64,000 bases of DNA from JBBSOK01 sp965219125 (GCA_965219125.1 CBDCMO010000002.1:744001-808000); one strand, 5' to 3'. Shown: positions 43,233-53,811, numbered from the stretch's first letter. The notes: generated by a model from the sequence alone, not told the origin. A program made the numbers and translations.

Positions 43233-45539
43233 TTATACCGTTACCTCTTCATTTGGTTTTACCGTGACTGTCTTATTTTTAATCTTTAATTCAATTTGAT
43301 TATCGCTTTGGATGCTAAATTTGTGGCCGTCGTGGCTTACAAAAGCCTTTACAATATTTCCTCTAAAGTTAATTTTAAAAGAATACGATTTCCATTGCTT
43401 CGGAATTTGTGGGTTGAATGATAACTCGTCATTTTCAATTCTCATTCCGCCAAAACCTTGCACGATACTCAACCACGTTCCCGCCATACTTGTAATGTGG
43501 CAACCTTCGTGAACTTCATTATTGTAATCGTCTAAATCTAAACGTGAAGTTCTTAAATAAAATTCATACGCTTGTTCCATTCTGCCCAATTTGGCAGCTA
43601 AAATGCTGTGAACACAAGGCGAAAGTGACGATTCGTGAACTGTAAAAGGTTCATAAAAGTCGAAATGTTTTTTGTGCTGCTCCAACGTAAATTTCTCTTC
43701 AAAGAAATATAAACCCTGCAAAACATCGGCTTGTTTGATGTATGGCGAACGCAAAATACGATCCCAAGACCATTTTTGGTTTATCGGGCGCTGGCTTTTA
43801 TCCAAATCTGCCACCGTTACAAGCTCTTTATCCAAAAAGCCATCTTGTTGAAGATAAATATCCTTTTCTTCTGAAAATGGAAAATACATGCCATCTGCAA
43901 CGGCTTTCCATTTTTCTGTTTCGTTTGTTGAAAGCTTGGTTTTATTCAGAATCCGAACGTAATCTGAATTAAATTCTGCTTCAATTTTTTTAATGTTTTC
44001 CAACGCATATTCAATACACCATTTTGCAATGTAGTTGGTGTAAAAATTATTGTTGATGTTGTTTTCATATTCGTTAGGACCGGTTACGCCCAAAATCATG
44101 AACTTATTTTTATCTGCCGAAAAAGTGGCGCGTTGGTGCCAAAAACGGGCGATTGCGATTAAAACCTCCAAACCTTTTTCGGGTACGTAACTGTAATCTC
44201 CCGTAAAACGAACATAGTCGAAAATTGCGTAGGACATTGCGCCGTTTCGGTGAATTTCCTCAAAGGTAATTTCCCACTCATTATGGCTTTCTTCGCCATT
44301 CATTGTAACCATTGGGTACAAAGCTGCTCCGTTTTTAAAGCCCAATTTTTCCGCATTTTCTATTGCTTTTTGAAGGTGATTATAACGGTAAACCAATAGA
44401 TTTCTGGCAACTTCTTTGTTTTTGGTTGCCATATAAAACGGCAAACAATAAGCTTCGGTATCCCAATACGTACTTCCGCCATATTTTTCTCCAGTAAAGC
44501 CTTTTGGACCGATGTTTAAACGAGAATCTACCCCTAAATATGTTTGATTTAATTGAAAAATATTAAATCTAATTCCTTGCTGCGCCTTTACATCGCCTTC
44601 AATCGTAATATCGGCCATATCCCAAATTGCTGCCCAATCTTTTTGCTGCTGCAATTTAATTGCTGAAAAACCTAAAGCGGTTGAAGTTTTTAAAACTTGT
44701 TTTGCGGCTGAAAGTAATTCATCATTTTTATGATATAACGAAACCGTGTAACCTGCATATTTTTCAATTGAAGCCGTTTCGCCTTTATTTACTTTCACCG
44801 AATAATTAAAAGATATTTTTGCGTCTGAATTTTCGGTTGAATGATTTATGTTTTGCTCTTCTTCATCAATAAAAACCTTCGATTGCATAAAAGTGCAAAT
44901 GTTGAAATCTGTTTTTAAGGTTTTAGAACGGATGAAAGCTGCATTGTTTTCTTCGGAAATAGAAAGTGTATCCCAAAATTTATCGTTCCAATTGGTATCT
45001 TGGTTTGTTATTGCTGCGTCAAGATACGGGCTGAAAATTATTTCTGCGTCATTATTTATAACAGTTACAGAATATTTAATTGCGCCCAAAGCATTCATAT
45101 TCAAACTTAAAATACGAATGCTTTTTACTGAAATGGTTATTCCGTTTTGCAAAGTAGCTTCAAAAGAACGTTGGTAATAACCGTCTTTCATATTCAATTC
45201 TCTTCGGAAATTTGATAGAGATTTTACTTTATCCAAATCTAAATTTTCACCATTTATGGAAACTGAAATTCCGATGAAATTTGGGGCATTCAAAACTTTT
45301 GCGAAATATTCCGGATAGCCGTTTTTCCACCAACCAACACGGGTTTTATCGGGATAATAAACGCCAGCTATATAACTTCCCTGAAATGTTTTGCCGCTAT
45401 AATCTTCTTCAAAATTGGCGCGTTGGCCCATTGCACCGTTTCCAATACTGAATAGACTTTCAGAAGCTTCGACCTTTGCGGCGTCAAATCCTTCTTCAAT
45501 AATCGACCAATTGTCTGGTTTTATATAATCTTGATTCAT
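43233..45539 (-). CDS. GH65 maltose phosphorylase-like enzyme
   Basis: This 768-residue cytoplasmic enzyme has no signal peptide. It starts with the GH65 N-terminal beta domain (SLFSIGNGAMGQRANFEE) and has the helical barrel with EKYGGSTYWDTEAYCLPF and GVTGPNEYENNINNNFYTN, whose Glu near residue 490 is the general acid. It should use phosphate to split maltose into beta-glucose 1-phosphate and glucose. The adjacent pgmB supports a beta-phosphate product. Trehalose or kojibiose phosphorylase is possible, but the locus favours maltose. Confidence 0.93.
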   Translation of the reverse strand: MNQDYIKPDNWSIIEEGFDAAKVEASESLFSIGNGAMGQRANFEEDYSGKTFQGSYIAGVYYPDKTRVGWWKNGYPEYFAKVLNAPNFIGISVSINGENLDLDKVKSLSNFRRELNMKDGYYQRSFEATLQNGITISVKSIRILSLNMNALGAIKYSVTVINNDAEIIFSPYLDAAITNQDTNWNDKFWDTLSISEENNAAFIRSKTLKTDFNICTFMQSKVFIDEEEQNINHSTENSDAKISFNYSVKVNKGETASIEKYAGYTVSLYHKNDELLSAAKQVLKTSTALGFSAIKLQQQKDWAAIWDMADITIEGDVKAQQGIRFNIFQLNQTYLGVDSRLNIGPKGFTGEKYGGSTYWDTEAYCLPFYMATKNKEVARNLLVYRYNHLQKAIENAEKLGFKNGAALYPMVTMNGEESHNEWEITFEEIHRNGAMSYAIFDYVRFTGDYSYVPEKGLEVLIAIARFWHQRATFSADKNKFMILGVTGPNEYENNINNNFYTNYIAKWCIEYALENIKKIEAEFNSDYVRILNKTKLSTNETEKWKAVADGMYFPFSEEKDIYLQQDGFLDKELVTVADLDKSQRPINQKWSWDRILRSPYIKQADVLQGLYFFEEKFTLEQHKKHFDFYEPFTVHESSLSPCVHSILAAKLGRMEQAYEFYLRTSRLDLDDYNNEVHEGCHITSMAGTWLSIVQGFGGMRIENDELSFNPQIPKQWKSYSFKINFRGNIVKAFVSHDGHKFSIQSDNQIELKIKNKTVTVKPNEEVTV

Positions 45540-45640
45540 TTTATATAAAGTGTCGATACTTTCGACGTTTTTAATTAGTAAAGGTTGTTGTTTTTTAAAA
45601 TTTACTTCATAAAAATTGAAGCATTAATCAATTTTAGTTT

Positions 45641-46300
45641 TTACTGATTTATTAATTCTTCGAGAAAGTCATTACTCATTTCTGTAAAATCCTTAAAAAC
45701 GTATGTTGCATCAGTAAGCACATCTTTTTTACCGATGCCAATACTGGTCATTCCTACAATATTTGCAGCTTCAATGCCTGCTAAAGCATCTTCAAAAACG
45801 ATACAATTTTTATATTCTACATTTAAACCTTTGGCAGCATTTGTGAAAACTTCTGGGTCTGGTTTTGCTTTGCTTACGTTTGTGCCGTCTACGATTATTT
45901 CAAACATTTCCAATAATCCTACTTTTTCCAAAATTGTTCTGGCGTTTTTACTAGCTGAACCCAAAGCTATTTTTTGGTTGTTGTCTTTTAAAAAATTCAA
46001 CACTCTTTCAACTTCAGGCAATATTTCCGAAGCATCCATTTTTTCGATGTGTGACAGATAATCTACATTTTTACCAGCCATTACTTCATTAAATTCTTCC
46101 GCAGAAATTGTTTTGTTTCCTAATTCTAAAATCTTTTCTAAAGATCGAATTCTGCTAACTCCTTTTAATTGTTCATTTTCTATTTCAGAAAAGGGAATGC
46201 TGTAACTGTCTGCCAGTTTTTTCCAAGCCAAATAATGGTATTTTGCAGTGTCTACAATTACTCCATCCAAATCGAATATGAATCCTTTTTGATTACTCAT
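45641..46300 (-). CDS. pgmB: Beta-phosphoglucomutase
   Basis: This 219-residue HAD-superfamily enzyme has FIFDLDGVIVDTAKYHYLAWK (nucleophile Asp and cap start), GVSRIRSLEKIL in the cap, ALGSASKNA, KAKPDPEVF and FEDALAGIEAA. These are diagnostic of PgmB. It converts beta-glucose 1-phosphate to glucose 6-phosphate. Its start overlaps the end of the upstream transporter by 8 bases, and the GH65 gene follows, so uptake, phosphorolysis and isomerisation are in one operon. Confidence 0.97.
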   Translation of the reverse strand: MSNQKGFIFDLDGVIVDTAKYHYLAWKKLADSYSIPFSEIENEQLKGVSRIRSLEKILELGNKTISAEEFNEVMAGKNVDYLSHIEKMDASEILPEVERVLNFLKDNNQKIALGSASKNARTILEKVGLLEMFEIIVDGTNVSKAKPDPEVFTNAAKGLNVEYKNCIVFEDALAGIEAANIVGMTSIGIGKKDVLTDATYVFKDFTEMSNDFLEELINQ

Positions 46301-47807
46301 TAATATGTATGCTTTTTTGTGTTTGTACTCGTAAGGTTAAAAGTCCGGCTAAAATCATAGAACAACCGCCTACGATTATTGCGTAAATAGGTTCGCTGTT
46401 AAAGAAATTCTTTACCATAAAGCCAAGTATGGTTGCCGCAACAATTTGTGGGATTACAATAAAAAAGTTAAAAACACCCATATAATAACCCATTTTTGCC
46501 GCCGGTAAAGAGCCCGAAAGCATTGCATACGGAATTGATAAAATACTCGCCCAAGCAATACCTACGCCGACCATTGCTAATAACAATCCTACTTTGTCGC
46601 TTAAAAAGTAAATAGAAATCAACCCCAAACCACCCATACAAAGTGCTAAAAGGTGTGTGAATTTATTACTTGTTCGAGCAGCCAAAACCGGCAATAAAAA
46701 TGCTATTGCTGCCGCAACACCATTATAAACAGTGAACATTACGGTTACCCAATCTGCGGCATCGTTATAAATTTTTGTGGTTGTATCGTGCGTGTTAAAA
46801 ACGTGACCCGTAACGGCTTGCGTGGCATAAATCCACATACTGAAAAGTGCGAACCACGAAAAAAATTGCACCCAGGCCAACTGTTGCATTGTTTTGGGCA
46901 TATTTAAAAGGTCTGTTACAATTATGGTAAAACCGTTGCGGACATTCTTTTTGCGTAATTGTGCTGCGAGAAAAAATAGTGCGCCAGCAACCATTAAGCC
47001 GATAAATAGAATGTATAAAACCTTGTCTAAATTTTCAAAATACAAAAATGCGGTAACCGCCAAACCAACCAAAAACATTCCGATACCAATATTGGCTTGT
47101 TTTGAAATATTGGTTGGCTGAACTACAACTTCGATTTCTGTGCTATCATTTTTAATTTGTGCTTTTTCAAAAGCTTCTAATTCGGCGGGAGAATATTCTT
47201 TACTATTAAAAACCGTCCATAAAACTGCAAGTAGAAAAACTACACCACCCACATAAAAAGACCATTTTACGGAAGGCGGAATGATACCTTCTGGCGCGGT
47301 ATTGTCTAAACCAATCCAATTTGTAAAAATATAGGGCAGTAAAGATCCAACAACGGCGCCAATACCAATAAAGAAACTTTGCATGGCAAAACCAAGTGTG
47401 CGCTGGCGTTCAGGTAAATTATCGCCAACGAAAGCTCTGAATGGCTCCATGGAAATATTTATGGAAGCATCCATTATCCACAATGTTCCTGCGGCAACCC
47501 ACAAAGTTGGGCTGTTCGGCATAACAAAAAGGGCTATTGATGAAAGTATGGCACCAACAAGAAAATACGGTCGGCGTCGTCCTAATTTTGTCCACGTTCG
47601 GTCGCTAAAATAACCGATTATTGGTTGAATAATCAAACCTGTAACAGGCGCAGCAATCCACAAAATTGGAATATCTTCAAGCTTTGCACCAAGGGTTTCA
47701 AAAATTCGGGATGTGTTGGCGTTTTGAAGGGCAAAACCAAATTGAATGCCCAAAAACCCGAAACTCATGTTCCAGATTTGCCAAAAACTTAATTTAGGTT
47801 TTTGCAT
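46293..47807 (-). CDS. SLC45-like MFS maltose/oligosaccharide transporter
   Basis: This 504-residue protein has about 12 membrane segments. It carries GFLGIQFGFALQNANTSRIF and FSDRTWTKLGRRRPYFLVGA, the R-x-x-R-R-P loop typical of the glycoside-pentoside/SLC45-like carriers found in bacterial maltose operons. A long charged loop (residues about 205-235) separates the halves. It should move maltose across the inner membrane. It is the first gene of the minus-strand arm after the regulator. Confidence 0.9.
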   Translation of the reverse strand: MQKPKLSFWQIWNMSFGFLGIQFGFALQNANTSRIFETLGAKLEDIPILWIAAPVTGLIIQPIIGYFSDRTWTKLGRRRPYFLVGAILSSIALFVMPNSPTLWVAAGTLWIMDASINISMEPFRAFVGDNLPERQRTLGFAMQSFFIGIGAVVGSLLPYIFTNWIGLDNTAPEGIIPPSVKWSFYVGGVVFLLAVLWTVFNSKEYSPAELEAFEKAQIKNDSTEIEVVVQPTNISKQANIGIGMFLVGLAVTAFLYFENLDKVLYILFIGLMVAGALFFLAAQLRKKNVRNGFTIIVTDLLNMPKTMQQLAWVQFFSWFALFSMWIYATQAVTGHVFNTHDTTTKIYNDAADWVTVMFTVYNGVAAAIAFLLPVLAARTSNKFTHLLALCMGGLGLISIYFLSDKVGLLLAMVGVGIAWASILSIPYAMLSGSLPAAKMGYYMGVFNFFIVIPQIVAATILGFMVKNFFNSEPIYAIIVGGCSMILAGLLTLRVQTQKSIHINE

Positions 47808-47845
47808 ATCGATAGCTTTTTAAGCCTCGATACCTTTTGTACCTA

Positions 47846-47893
47846 TTAGTAGGAAAGGTTCAAAAATGATATCGAAACATATTTTAGTAGGAA
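47846..47893. repeat. Two TTAGTAGGAA direct repeats upstream of the transporter gene
   Basis: Two identical 10-base sequences at 47846-47855 and 47884-47893, 38 bases apart, lie in the 147-base gap before the transporter start. They may be regulator sites for the minus-strand arm, but nothing ties them to a known protein. Confidence 0.35.
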
Positions 47894-47954
47894 GTAAAAT
47901 ATAGCTTCGAGTTATCAAGGGTGTAAATATAAAATAAAATTTGAGAAATGGTTG

Positions 47955-48998
47955 TTAATTTTTGGCTGTTGATTGTCGTTCAACTAAATCTGTTTCGATT
48001 ATAACAGTTTTATATGGAATTTCAACCTCTTCATTTTCAATTCTAAAAATTAAAAGTTCGGCTGCTTTCTTTCCTATTGCCTTCCCATGTTGGCTAACGG
48101 TTGAAAGACTTGGATTGGCATATTTAGACAGAATACCGTCAGTAAAACCGATAACTTTAAAGTCCTGCGGAATTTTCTTTCCTAATTTATTCGCCATACT
48201 CATTGCCGTAAGGGCATAAATTTCATTTACCGCAAAAATGGCATCTAAACTAGGGTTATTTTGAAGAAATTTTAGAATTTCACTTTCCAACAAATCAATA
48301 TGGTTTTCATCGTTCACCTCGTCATTTAACTTCAAAATTAGAGAAGAATTTAATTGTAAGCCATTTTCAATTAAGGCCGTTTCATAACCTAAAGTTCTTA
48401 ATTTTCCAACATTTACGTGGTCTTCGGTAGTTATTATGCCTATGTTTTTGCAACCTAATTCTATTAATTTAGCAACGGCTTTTTTAGAACCTTCAACATC
48501 GTTTACAACAACTTTGTCGCAGGCAACTTCTTCCACAGACCTGTCGAACATTACAATAGGCATACCTTGGTTTATGGTTTCCTGCAAATGGTGATAATCC
48601 TTTAATAATTGAGTTTCCTTTGAAACGCTTAAAATAAAACCATCTATACTGCCATTAGCGAGCATTTCCATGTTTAAGACTTCTTTGGTAAAAGACTCGT
48701 TGCTCATACCTATAATTACATTATAACCGTGTTCATTTGCCACAGCTTCAATTCCGCTAATAACGGTTGTAAAAAAATGATGAACGATTTCAGGAATAAT
48801 TACGCCCAAGGTTTTTGTCTTCCTATTTTTTAAACTTAGTGCAATATTATTGGGTTTGTAGTTGTACAGTTTTGCAAAAGCTTGAATCTTTTTACGCGTT
48901 TCTTCGCTTATTTCAGGATTATCCTTTAAAGCTTTTGAAACAGTAGAAATAGAAACATCCAATTCTCTCGCAATTTTTTTTAATGTAAGTTTTTGCAC
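47955..48998 (-). CDS. LacI-family transcriptional regulator
   Basis: This 347-residue protein has the LacI helix-turn-helix at residues 4-24 (LKKIARELDVSISTVSKALK) and the hinge helix YNYKPNNIALSLKNRKT. A periplasmic-binding-protein-like sensor domain follows (TLGVIIPEIVHHFFTTVISGI). It stands between the two arms of the glucan locus, so it probably controls both in response to maltose or a derivative. A matching palindromic operator lies 130 bases upstream of its start. Confidence 0.95.
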   Translation of the reverse strand: MQKLTLKKIARELDVSISTVSKALKDNPEISEETRKKIQAFAKLYNYKPNNIALSLKNRKTKTLGVIIPEIVHHFFTTVISGIEAVANEHGYNVIIGMSNESFTKEVLNMEMLANGSIDGFILSVSKETQLLKDYHHLQETINQGMPIVMFDRSVEEVACDKVVVNDVEGSKKAVAKLIELGCKNIGIITTEDHVNVGKLRTLGYETALIENGLQLNSSLILKLNDEVNDENHIDLLESEILKFLQNNPSLDAIFAVNEIYALTAMSMANKLGKKIPQDFKVIGFTDGILSKYANPSLSTVSQHGKAIGKKAAELLIFRIENEEVEIPYKTVIIETDLVERQSTAKN

Positions 48999-49127
48999 CT
49001 ATTAACAATTTGCCCTCAAATTACTAAATAATCTCATAAAATTCTATCAAGCCAATTAATAAATTGAATAGTTTAAATATTTATAACAAATTCCCTTTGT
49101 AAATGTTAAAAATGAAAACTTATCAAC

Positions 49128-49143
49128 ACGAAAACGTTTTCGT
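49128..49143. promoter_or_regulatory. Perfect 16-base LacI-type operator palindrome
   Basis: ACGAAAACGTTTTCGT is a perfect palindrome with a central CG, the classic form of LacI-family operators. It lies between the divergent lacI-type gene and susC, about 46 bases upstream of the susC -7 box. That position is more usual for activation than for blocking RNA polymerase. No second copy was seen in the window. Confidence 0.85.
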
Positions 49144-49188
49144 AAAACCCAATATTAACAAAATGTTATGAGTTGTTAAATATTCTGT

Positions 49189-49196
49189 TAAATTTG
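49189..49196 (+). promoter_or_regulatory. -7 box (TAAATTTG) of the susC operon
   Basis: TAAATTTG matches TAnnTTTG and lies 56 bases before the susC ATG, giving a leader of about 50 bases. A good -33 element is not obvious, which fits an activator-dependent promoter. Confidence 0.6.
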
Positions 49197-49252
49197 GCGG
49201 AGGAAGTAAAATATTGTGATTTAACTTATTGTAAACTAACAATTTAAAACGA

Positions 49253-52231
49253 ATGAAAAACTCATTAAATCGATCCATATTCATTTTATTTCTAATTCCG
49301 CTTAGCATTTTTGCGCAAAATAATGTCTCGGGAACTGTTACAGATACTAATACGAATATGCCGATACCTGGCGTAAATGTTATTTTAAAAGGTAGCACTA
49401 ATGGAACAACTACCGATTTTGATGGTAATTACACCGTAAGCGATATAAAAAATGGTGATGTTCTTATCTTTTCCTATGTTGGTTATAAGAATAATGAAGA
49501 AACTTATAATGGCGAAAAAACCTTGAATTTATCATTATCTGAAGATGCCGCAGTTCTTGGTGAAGTGCTTCTTATAGGTTACGGTAGCGTAAATAAAAAG
49601 GATGCTACGGGATCTGTAACACAACTTACTGCTGAAGACTTTAACGGTGGTAATATTGTTACGGCAGAAAACCTTATTAACGGTCGTGCTGCTGGTGTTA
49701 CTATAAATACTTCGGGCGCGCCTGGTTCTGGCTCAACTATTAGAATTCGTGGTGGTGCCTCGTTAAGTGCTTCAAATGATCCACTAATTGTAATAGATGG
49801 TTTACCAATAACCAACGATAATGCAGGAGGTTCACGTTCAATTTTGGCGGGTTTAAATCCTGCAGATATTGAATCCTTCAACATTTTAAAAGATGCTTCG
49901 GCAACCGCAATTTATGGAAGTAGAGCTTCCAATGGTGTAATTATAATCAACACAAAAAAAGGTAGTAACAAAACGAGTGTTCAATATGATGTTAATTTTG
50001 GATACAATACGATTAACGATCAAATTAGTGTTTATAATGCCGCAGATTTTAGAAAAGTTGTAGAGCAACAATTTCCTGCGGCTGGTTCAAGTTCCAATGC
50101 CGCTTTGCAAGCTCGTTTGGGTAATGCAGATACCAATTGGCAGGATGAAATTTTTAGAGATGTATTTTCTGTAAACCATAATCTTTCGGTTAGAGGTGCA
50201 ATTGCAGATGTTTTGCCAATTCGATTTTCAACAGGTTTTAACAGACAACCCGGGAATATTGAAACATCAGAATTTGAACGTTCAAACTTTTCGCTTGCGT
50301 TAAACCCTAAGTTATTTGAAGAGCATCTAAAAATAAATGTAAACGCAAATTATTCTAGAGAAGATAACCGTTTCGCAGATACAGGACAAATTGGAGCGGC
50401 CGCAAACTTTGATCCTACACAATCGGTATTTGATCCTACTAGTGGTTTTGGTGGCTATTTTCAATATATAAATCCAGATGGAACTAAAATTGCAAACGCT
50501 CCCGGCAATCCCGTAGCATCCTTGTTACAACGCCGAAATGCAGGTAATGTAGACCGTTTTTATGGAAATGTAGAATTTGATTATAAATTACATTTCTTTG
50601 AAGATATGAGGGCGGTAGTTAATCTTGGTTACGACAGATCTTTTGGGGAAGGAACAGACATTACAGATGCAAACTCAATAAACGGTTTTGATGCGGGCTC
50701 TACAATAAACGATATTCAATTTAACAATAATAGCTCTTACGAAAGTTTGCGAAAAAACAAAAACTTAAATGCCTATTTGGTTTATAACAAATCTGTTGGT
50801 GATTTTAACCTAGAAGCAACCGGAGGTTATGATTACCAAGTTTTTGAACGTAATGATTTTACTACCAATAACACAAACGATCCCGCAAGCAATCCGCCAC
50901 GACTTACACAACCAATTGATGTTGTTCTAGCTTCATTTTTTGGAAGATTTAATATAGATTTTCAAAAGAAATACCTTTTAACATTAACATACAGACGTGA
51001 TGGGTCTTCAAGATTTATAGATGATTTTAGATTCGCAAATTTCCCAGCAGTTGGTTTCGCTTGGAAGATTAACGAAGAATTTGCAGAATCTAAAACATTA
51101 AGCGATTTAAAATTACGCTTGGGTTATGGTATTACGGGCCAGCAAGAGATAAATCAAGGAGCGTTGTTCAATATTTATCAGTCTAGCATAAGTACCTCGC
51201 AAAATATTTCTCAATATATTTTTGGTGGAACTCCAATTGCAACCGCATTGCCAGGTTATAGAAACCAAGGTATTAAATGGGAAGAAACCACGCAGTATAA
51301 CGTTGGATTGGATTTTGGCCTTTTTGAAGATAGAATTACAGGTTCGGTTGATGGTTTTTACAAAGAAAGTAAAGATCTTTTAATCTCTGCTCCTATTGCA
51401 GATGGCGCAAACTTTTCAAACCAAGGTTTTCAGAATATTGGAAATTTAACTTCAAAAGGTGTTGAAGCAACTTTAAGTTCAGATATTGTTAAAACCGAAA
51501 AAGTTAAATGGAATATTTCAACCAACGCAACAATAATTGATAGAAAAATCACCAAATTAGCACAAGGTTCAGATATAGAAATTGGTGGCCGTTCTGGTGG
51601 AACTGGCGGAACAATACAAGTTCACAGAGAAGGACAAACACCAAATTCGTTTTATGTATATCAACAATTATATGATACTTCCGGCAGACCAATTGAAGGA
51701 GCTTTCAGAGATTTGGATGGTAATGGTATCATAAATTCAAACGACCGTTACATTCGCGGTAATCCAGATGCAGATGTTACAATAGGTTTCCGTTCGGACT
51801 TGAGAGTTAAAGATTTCGACTTTTCATTTGCTCTTAGAGCAAGTGTTGGTAATGAAGTTTATAACAACGTAGCTTCAGCAAATGCTTACTATAGTTTGAT
51901 TAACAATAATGGTTTTCCTTCAAATATTCCAACTGCTGTTGAAGAAACAGGTTTTATAAACCAAGATGCGCAGATTATAAATTCAGATTTATATGTTGAA
52001 GACGGCTCGTTCTTAAGAATGGATAATGTGACTTTAGGATATACCATTAAGAATGCGTTCAATGCAAACGCAAATCTTCGTTTTTACACTGGCTGTCAGA
52101 ATGTTTTTGTACTATCTGATTATTCAGGTCTTGATCCTGAAATACCTGTTAAAGATGGAAATATTGGGATTGATAATAATATCTATCCAAGACCAAGAAC
52201 ATATTTAGTAGGTGCTAGTTTAAGTTTTTAA
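49253..52231 (+). CDS. susC: SusC/RagA-family TonB-dependent outer-membrane transporter
   Basis: This 992-residue protein has a signal peptide (FILFLIPLSIFAQ). The carboxypeptidase-like repeat VSGTVTDTNTNMPIPGVNV is followed by the TonB-box region and the plug (IRIRGGASLSASNDPLIVIDG; ATAIYGSRASNGVIII). The C-terminal beta barrel ends in an aromatic-rich YLVGASLSF. It imports oligosaccharides with the SusD lid, using TonB energy. The downstream amylase and the SusE-like gene point to alpha-glucan. susD starts 11 bases after. Confidence 0.97.
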   Translation: MKNSLNRSIFILFLIPLSIFAQNNVSGTVTDTNTNMPIPGVNVILKGSTNGTTTDFDGNYTVSDIKNGDVLIFSYVGYKNNEETYNGEKTLNLSLSEDAAVLGEVLLIGYGSVNKKDATGSVTQLTAEDFNGGNIVTAENLINGRAAGVTINTSGAPGSGSTIRIRGGASLSASNDPLIVIDGLPITNDNAGGSRSILAGLNPADIESFNILKDASATAIYGSRASNGVIIINTKKGSNKTSVQYDVNFGYNTINDQISVYNAADFRKVVEQQFPAAGSSSNAALQARLGNADTNWQDEIFRDVFSVNHNLSVRGAIADVLPIRFSTGFNRQPGNIETSEFERSNFSLALNPKLFEEHLKINVNANYSREDNRFADTGQIGAAANFDPTQSVFDPTSGFGGYFQYINPDGTKIANAPGNPVASLLQRRNAGNVDRFYGNVEFDYKLHFFEDMRAVVNLGYDRSFGEGTDITDANSINGFDAGSTINDIQFNNNSSYESLRKNKNLNAYLVYNKSVGDFNLEATGGYDYQVFERNDFTTNNTNDPASNPPRLTQPIDVVLASFFGRFNIDFQKKYLLTLTYRRDGSSRFIDDFRFANFPAVGFAWKINEEFAESKTLSDLKLRLGYGITGQQEINQGALFNIYQSSISTSQNISQYIFGGTPIATALPGYRNQGIKWEETTQYNVGLDFGLFEDRITGSVDGFYKESKDLLISAPIADGANFSNQGFQNIGNLTSKGVEATLSSDIVKTEKVKWNISTNATIIDRKITKLAQGSDIEIGGRSGGTGGTIQVHREGQTPNSFYVYQQLYDTSGRPIEGAFRDLDGNGIINSNDRYIRGNPDADVTIGFRSDLRVKDFDFSFALRASVGNEVYNNVASANAYYSLINNNGFPSNIPTAVEETGFINQDAQIINSDLYVEDGSFLRMDNVTLGYTIKNAFNANANLRFYTGCQNVFVLSDYSGLDPEIPVKDGNIGIDNNIYPRPRTYLVGASLSF

Positions 52232-52242
52232 AAAAAAGAACA

Positions 52243-53811
52243 ATGAAAATAAATAAGAAAATTTTTAAAGTAAGCTCTTTTTCTCTCGCTTGTGTAGCAC
52301 TTTTAACAACTACATCTTGTTTGAAGGATTTAGATACTGAACCAATTGATCCAACCGTTGTAACGGCAGACCAGTTTTTAACAGATGAAAATTCCGCTTT
52401 GCAACTTTTAGCTGGCGTTTATTCTAATTTCACTTTGCCAAGCCAAACGTCTCCAACAGATACCAATATTTTTGGCTTGGATGCCGGCTCAAGTACATTT
52501 TCACGTACAATGTGGAACTTGCAAGAACTTTCTACAGATGAAGCAGTTTGGTCCTACGAGAACGATGCCGGAATACCAGATTTACAACGTAATGTTTGGA
52601 ATGATAGTAATGAATTTATTGCAGGAATGTTTGGTAGAAATGCACTATCATTATCGTTAGCTAATGACTTTTTACGCTCTTCCGAAGGCTCAACAATCAA
52701 CAATATTGATACAATGCGTGCCGAAGTTAGATTTTTAAAAGCATTAGCCTACTATTATTTTATGGATATGTACGGAAAGGCTCCTTTCGTAACTGAAGCA
52801 GATCCTGTAGACCCTACATTTCAGCCACCTATTGCAGACAGAGCACAACTTTTCACATACATTGAAACTGAACTGACAGAAATTTTACCAGCGTTAACTC
52901 CTGCCGGTCAAGGACAATATGCAAGAGCAGATCAAGGCGCGGCGTATATGCTTTTAGCAAAAATATATTTGAATGCCGAAGTTTACATAGGTGTAAATAA
53001 ATATTCCGAATGTATCACCGCTTGTAACAGTTTAATAAATAGCGGTGCTTATGTGTTAAACCCAACGTATGCCAACAATTTTACTTCGGACAATGACGGA
53101 AGTTCTGAAATTATTCTAGGCTTGGTATCGGACGGTTTAATTTCACAAAGTTACGGCAGTACAACGATAATCTTAAATGGAGAAGTTGGCAGTGTTGAAG
53201 GAAATGGTGACGAGGTTGGTGTAAATGGTTTTGGTGGCGCAATGCGTTTACGCAAGCAAATCTCAGAACTTTTGGAAGTGCCCGCAGCTGGAGACAGAAA
53301 TACTTTAAAAACAACGGGTAGAACAATTAGCGTAACAAGTATTGCAGATAGAGATGCTGGTTATACGCACGTAAAATATAAGAATGTTTCCTCTCAAGGA
53401 GTACAAGGAGGTGACAGAACTTTTGCCGATACAGACTTTCCACTTTTTAGATATGCAGATGTTTTACTAATGTATGCAGAAGCAGTTAAAAGAGGTGGCA
53501 CTGGTGGATCTGAATCATTGGCCGTGCAATACATAAATGATTTACGCAACAGAGCAAATGCGCCAAATATAGGAACAAGCGAACTTACACTTCCATTTTT
53601 AATAGATGAACGTGGCAGAGAATTATTCTGGGAAGGCCACAGAAGACAAGATTTAATCAGATTTGGTCGTTTTACCGGAAGTACCTACAATTGGGAATGG
53701 AAAGGTGATACACCAAACGGAAGTAGCATTCCTGCTTACTTCAATTTATACCCAATACCAGCAAGAAGCCTTGCCACCAACCCCAATTTAATTCAGAATA
53801 CAGGTTACTAA
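52243..53811 (+). CDS. susD: SusD/RagB-family glycan-binding lipoprotein
   Basis: This 522-residue lipoprotein has its Cys in LTTTSCLKDLDTEPIDP (about residue 27). It shows the SusD tetratricopeptide-like helices (EVRFLKALAYYYFMDMYG) and the usual ending with RRQDLIRFGRF and PIPARSLATNPNLIQNTGY. It caps the SusC barrel at the cell surface and captures glucan chains. It is tightly linked to susC and the next gene. Confidence 0.97.
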   Translation: MKINKKIFKVSSFSLACVALLTTTSCLKDLDTEPIDPTVVTADQFLTDENSALQLLAGVYSNFTLPSQTSPTDTNIFGLDAGSSTFSRTMWNLQELSTDEAVWSYENDAGIPDLQRNVWNDSNEFIAGMFGRNALSLSLANDFLRSSEGSTINNIDTMRAEVRFLKALAYYYFMDMYGKAPFVTEADPVDPTFQPPIADRAQLFTYIETELTEILPALTPAGQGQYARADQGAAYMLLAKIYLNAEVYIGVNKYSECITACNSLINSGAYVLNPTYANNFTSDNDGSSEIILGLVSDGLISQSYGSTTIILNGEVGSVEGNGDEVGVNGFGGAMRLRKQISELLEVPAAGDRNTLKTTGRTISVTSIADRDAGYTHVKYKNVSSQGVQGGDRTFADTDFPLFRYADVLLMYAEAVKRGGTGGSESLAVQYINDLRNRANAPNIGTSELTLPFLIDERGRELFWEGHRRQDLIRFGRFTGSTYNWEWKGDTPNGSSIPAYFNLYPIPARSLATNPNLIQNTGY

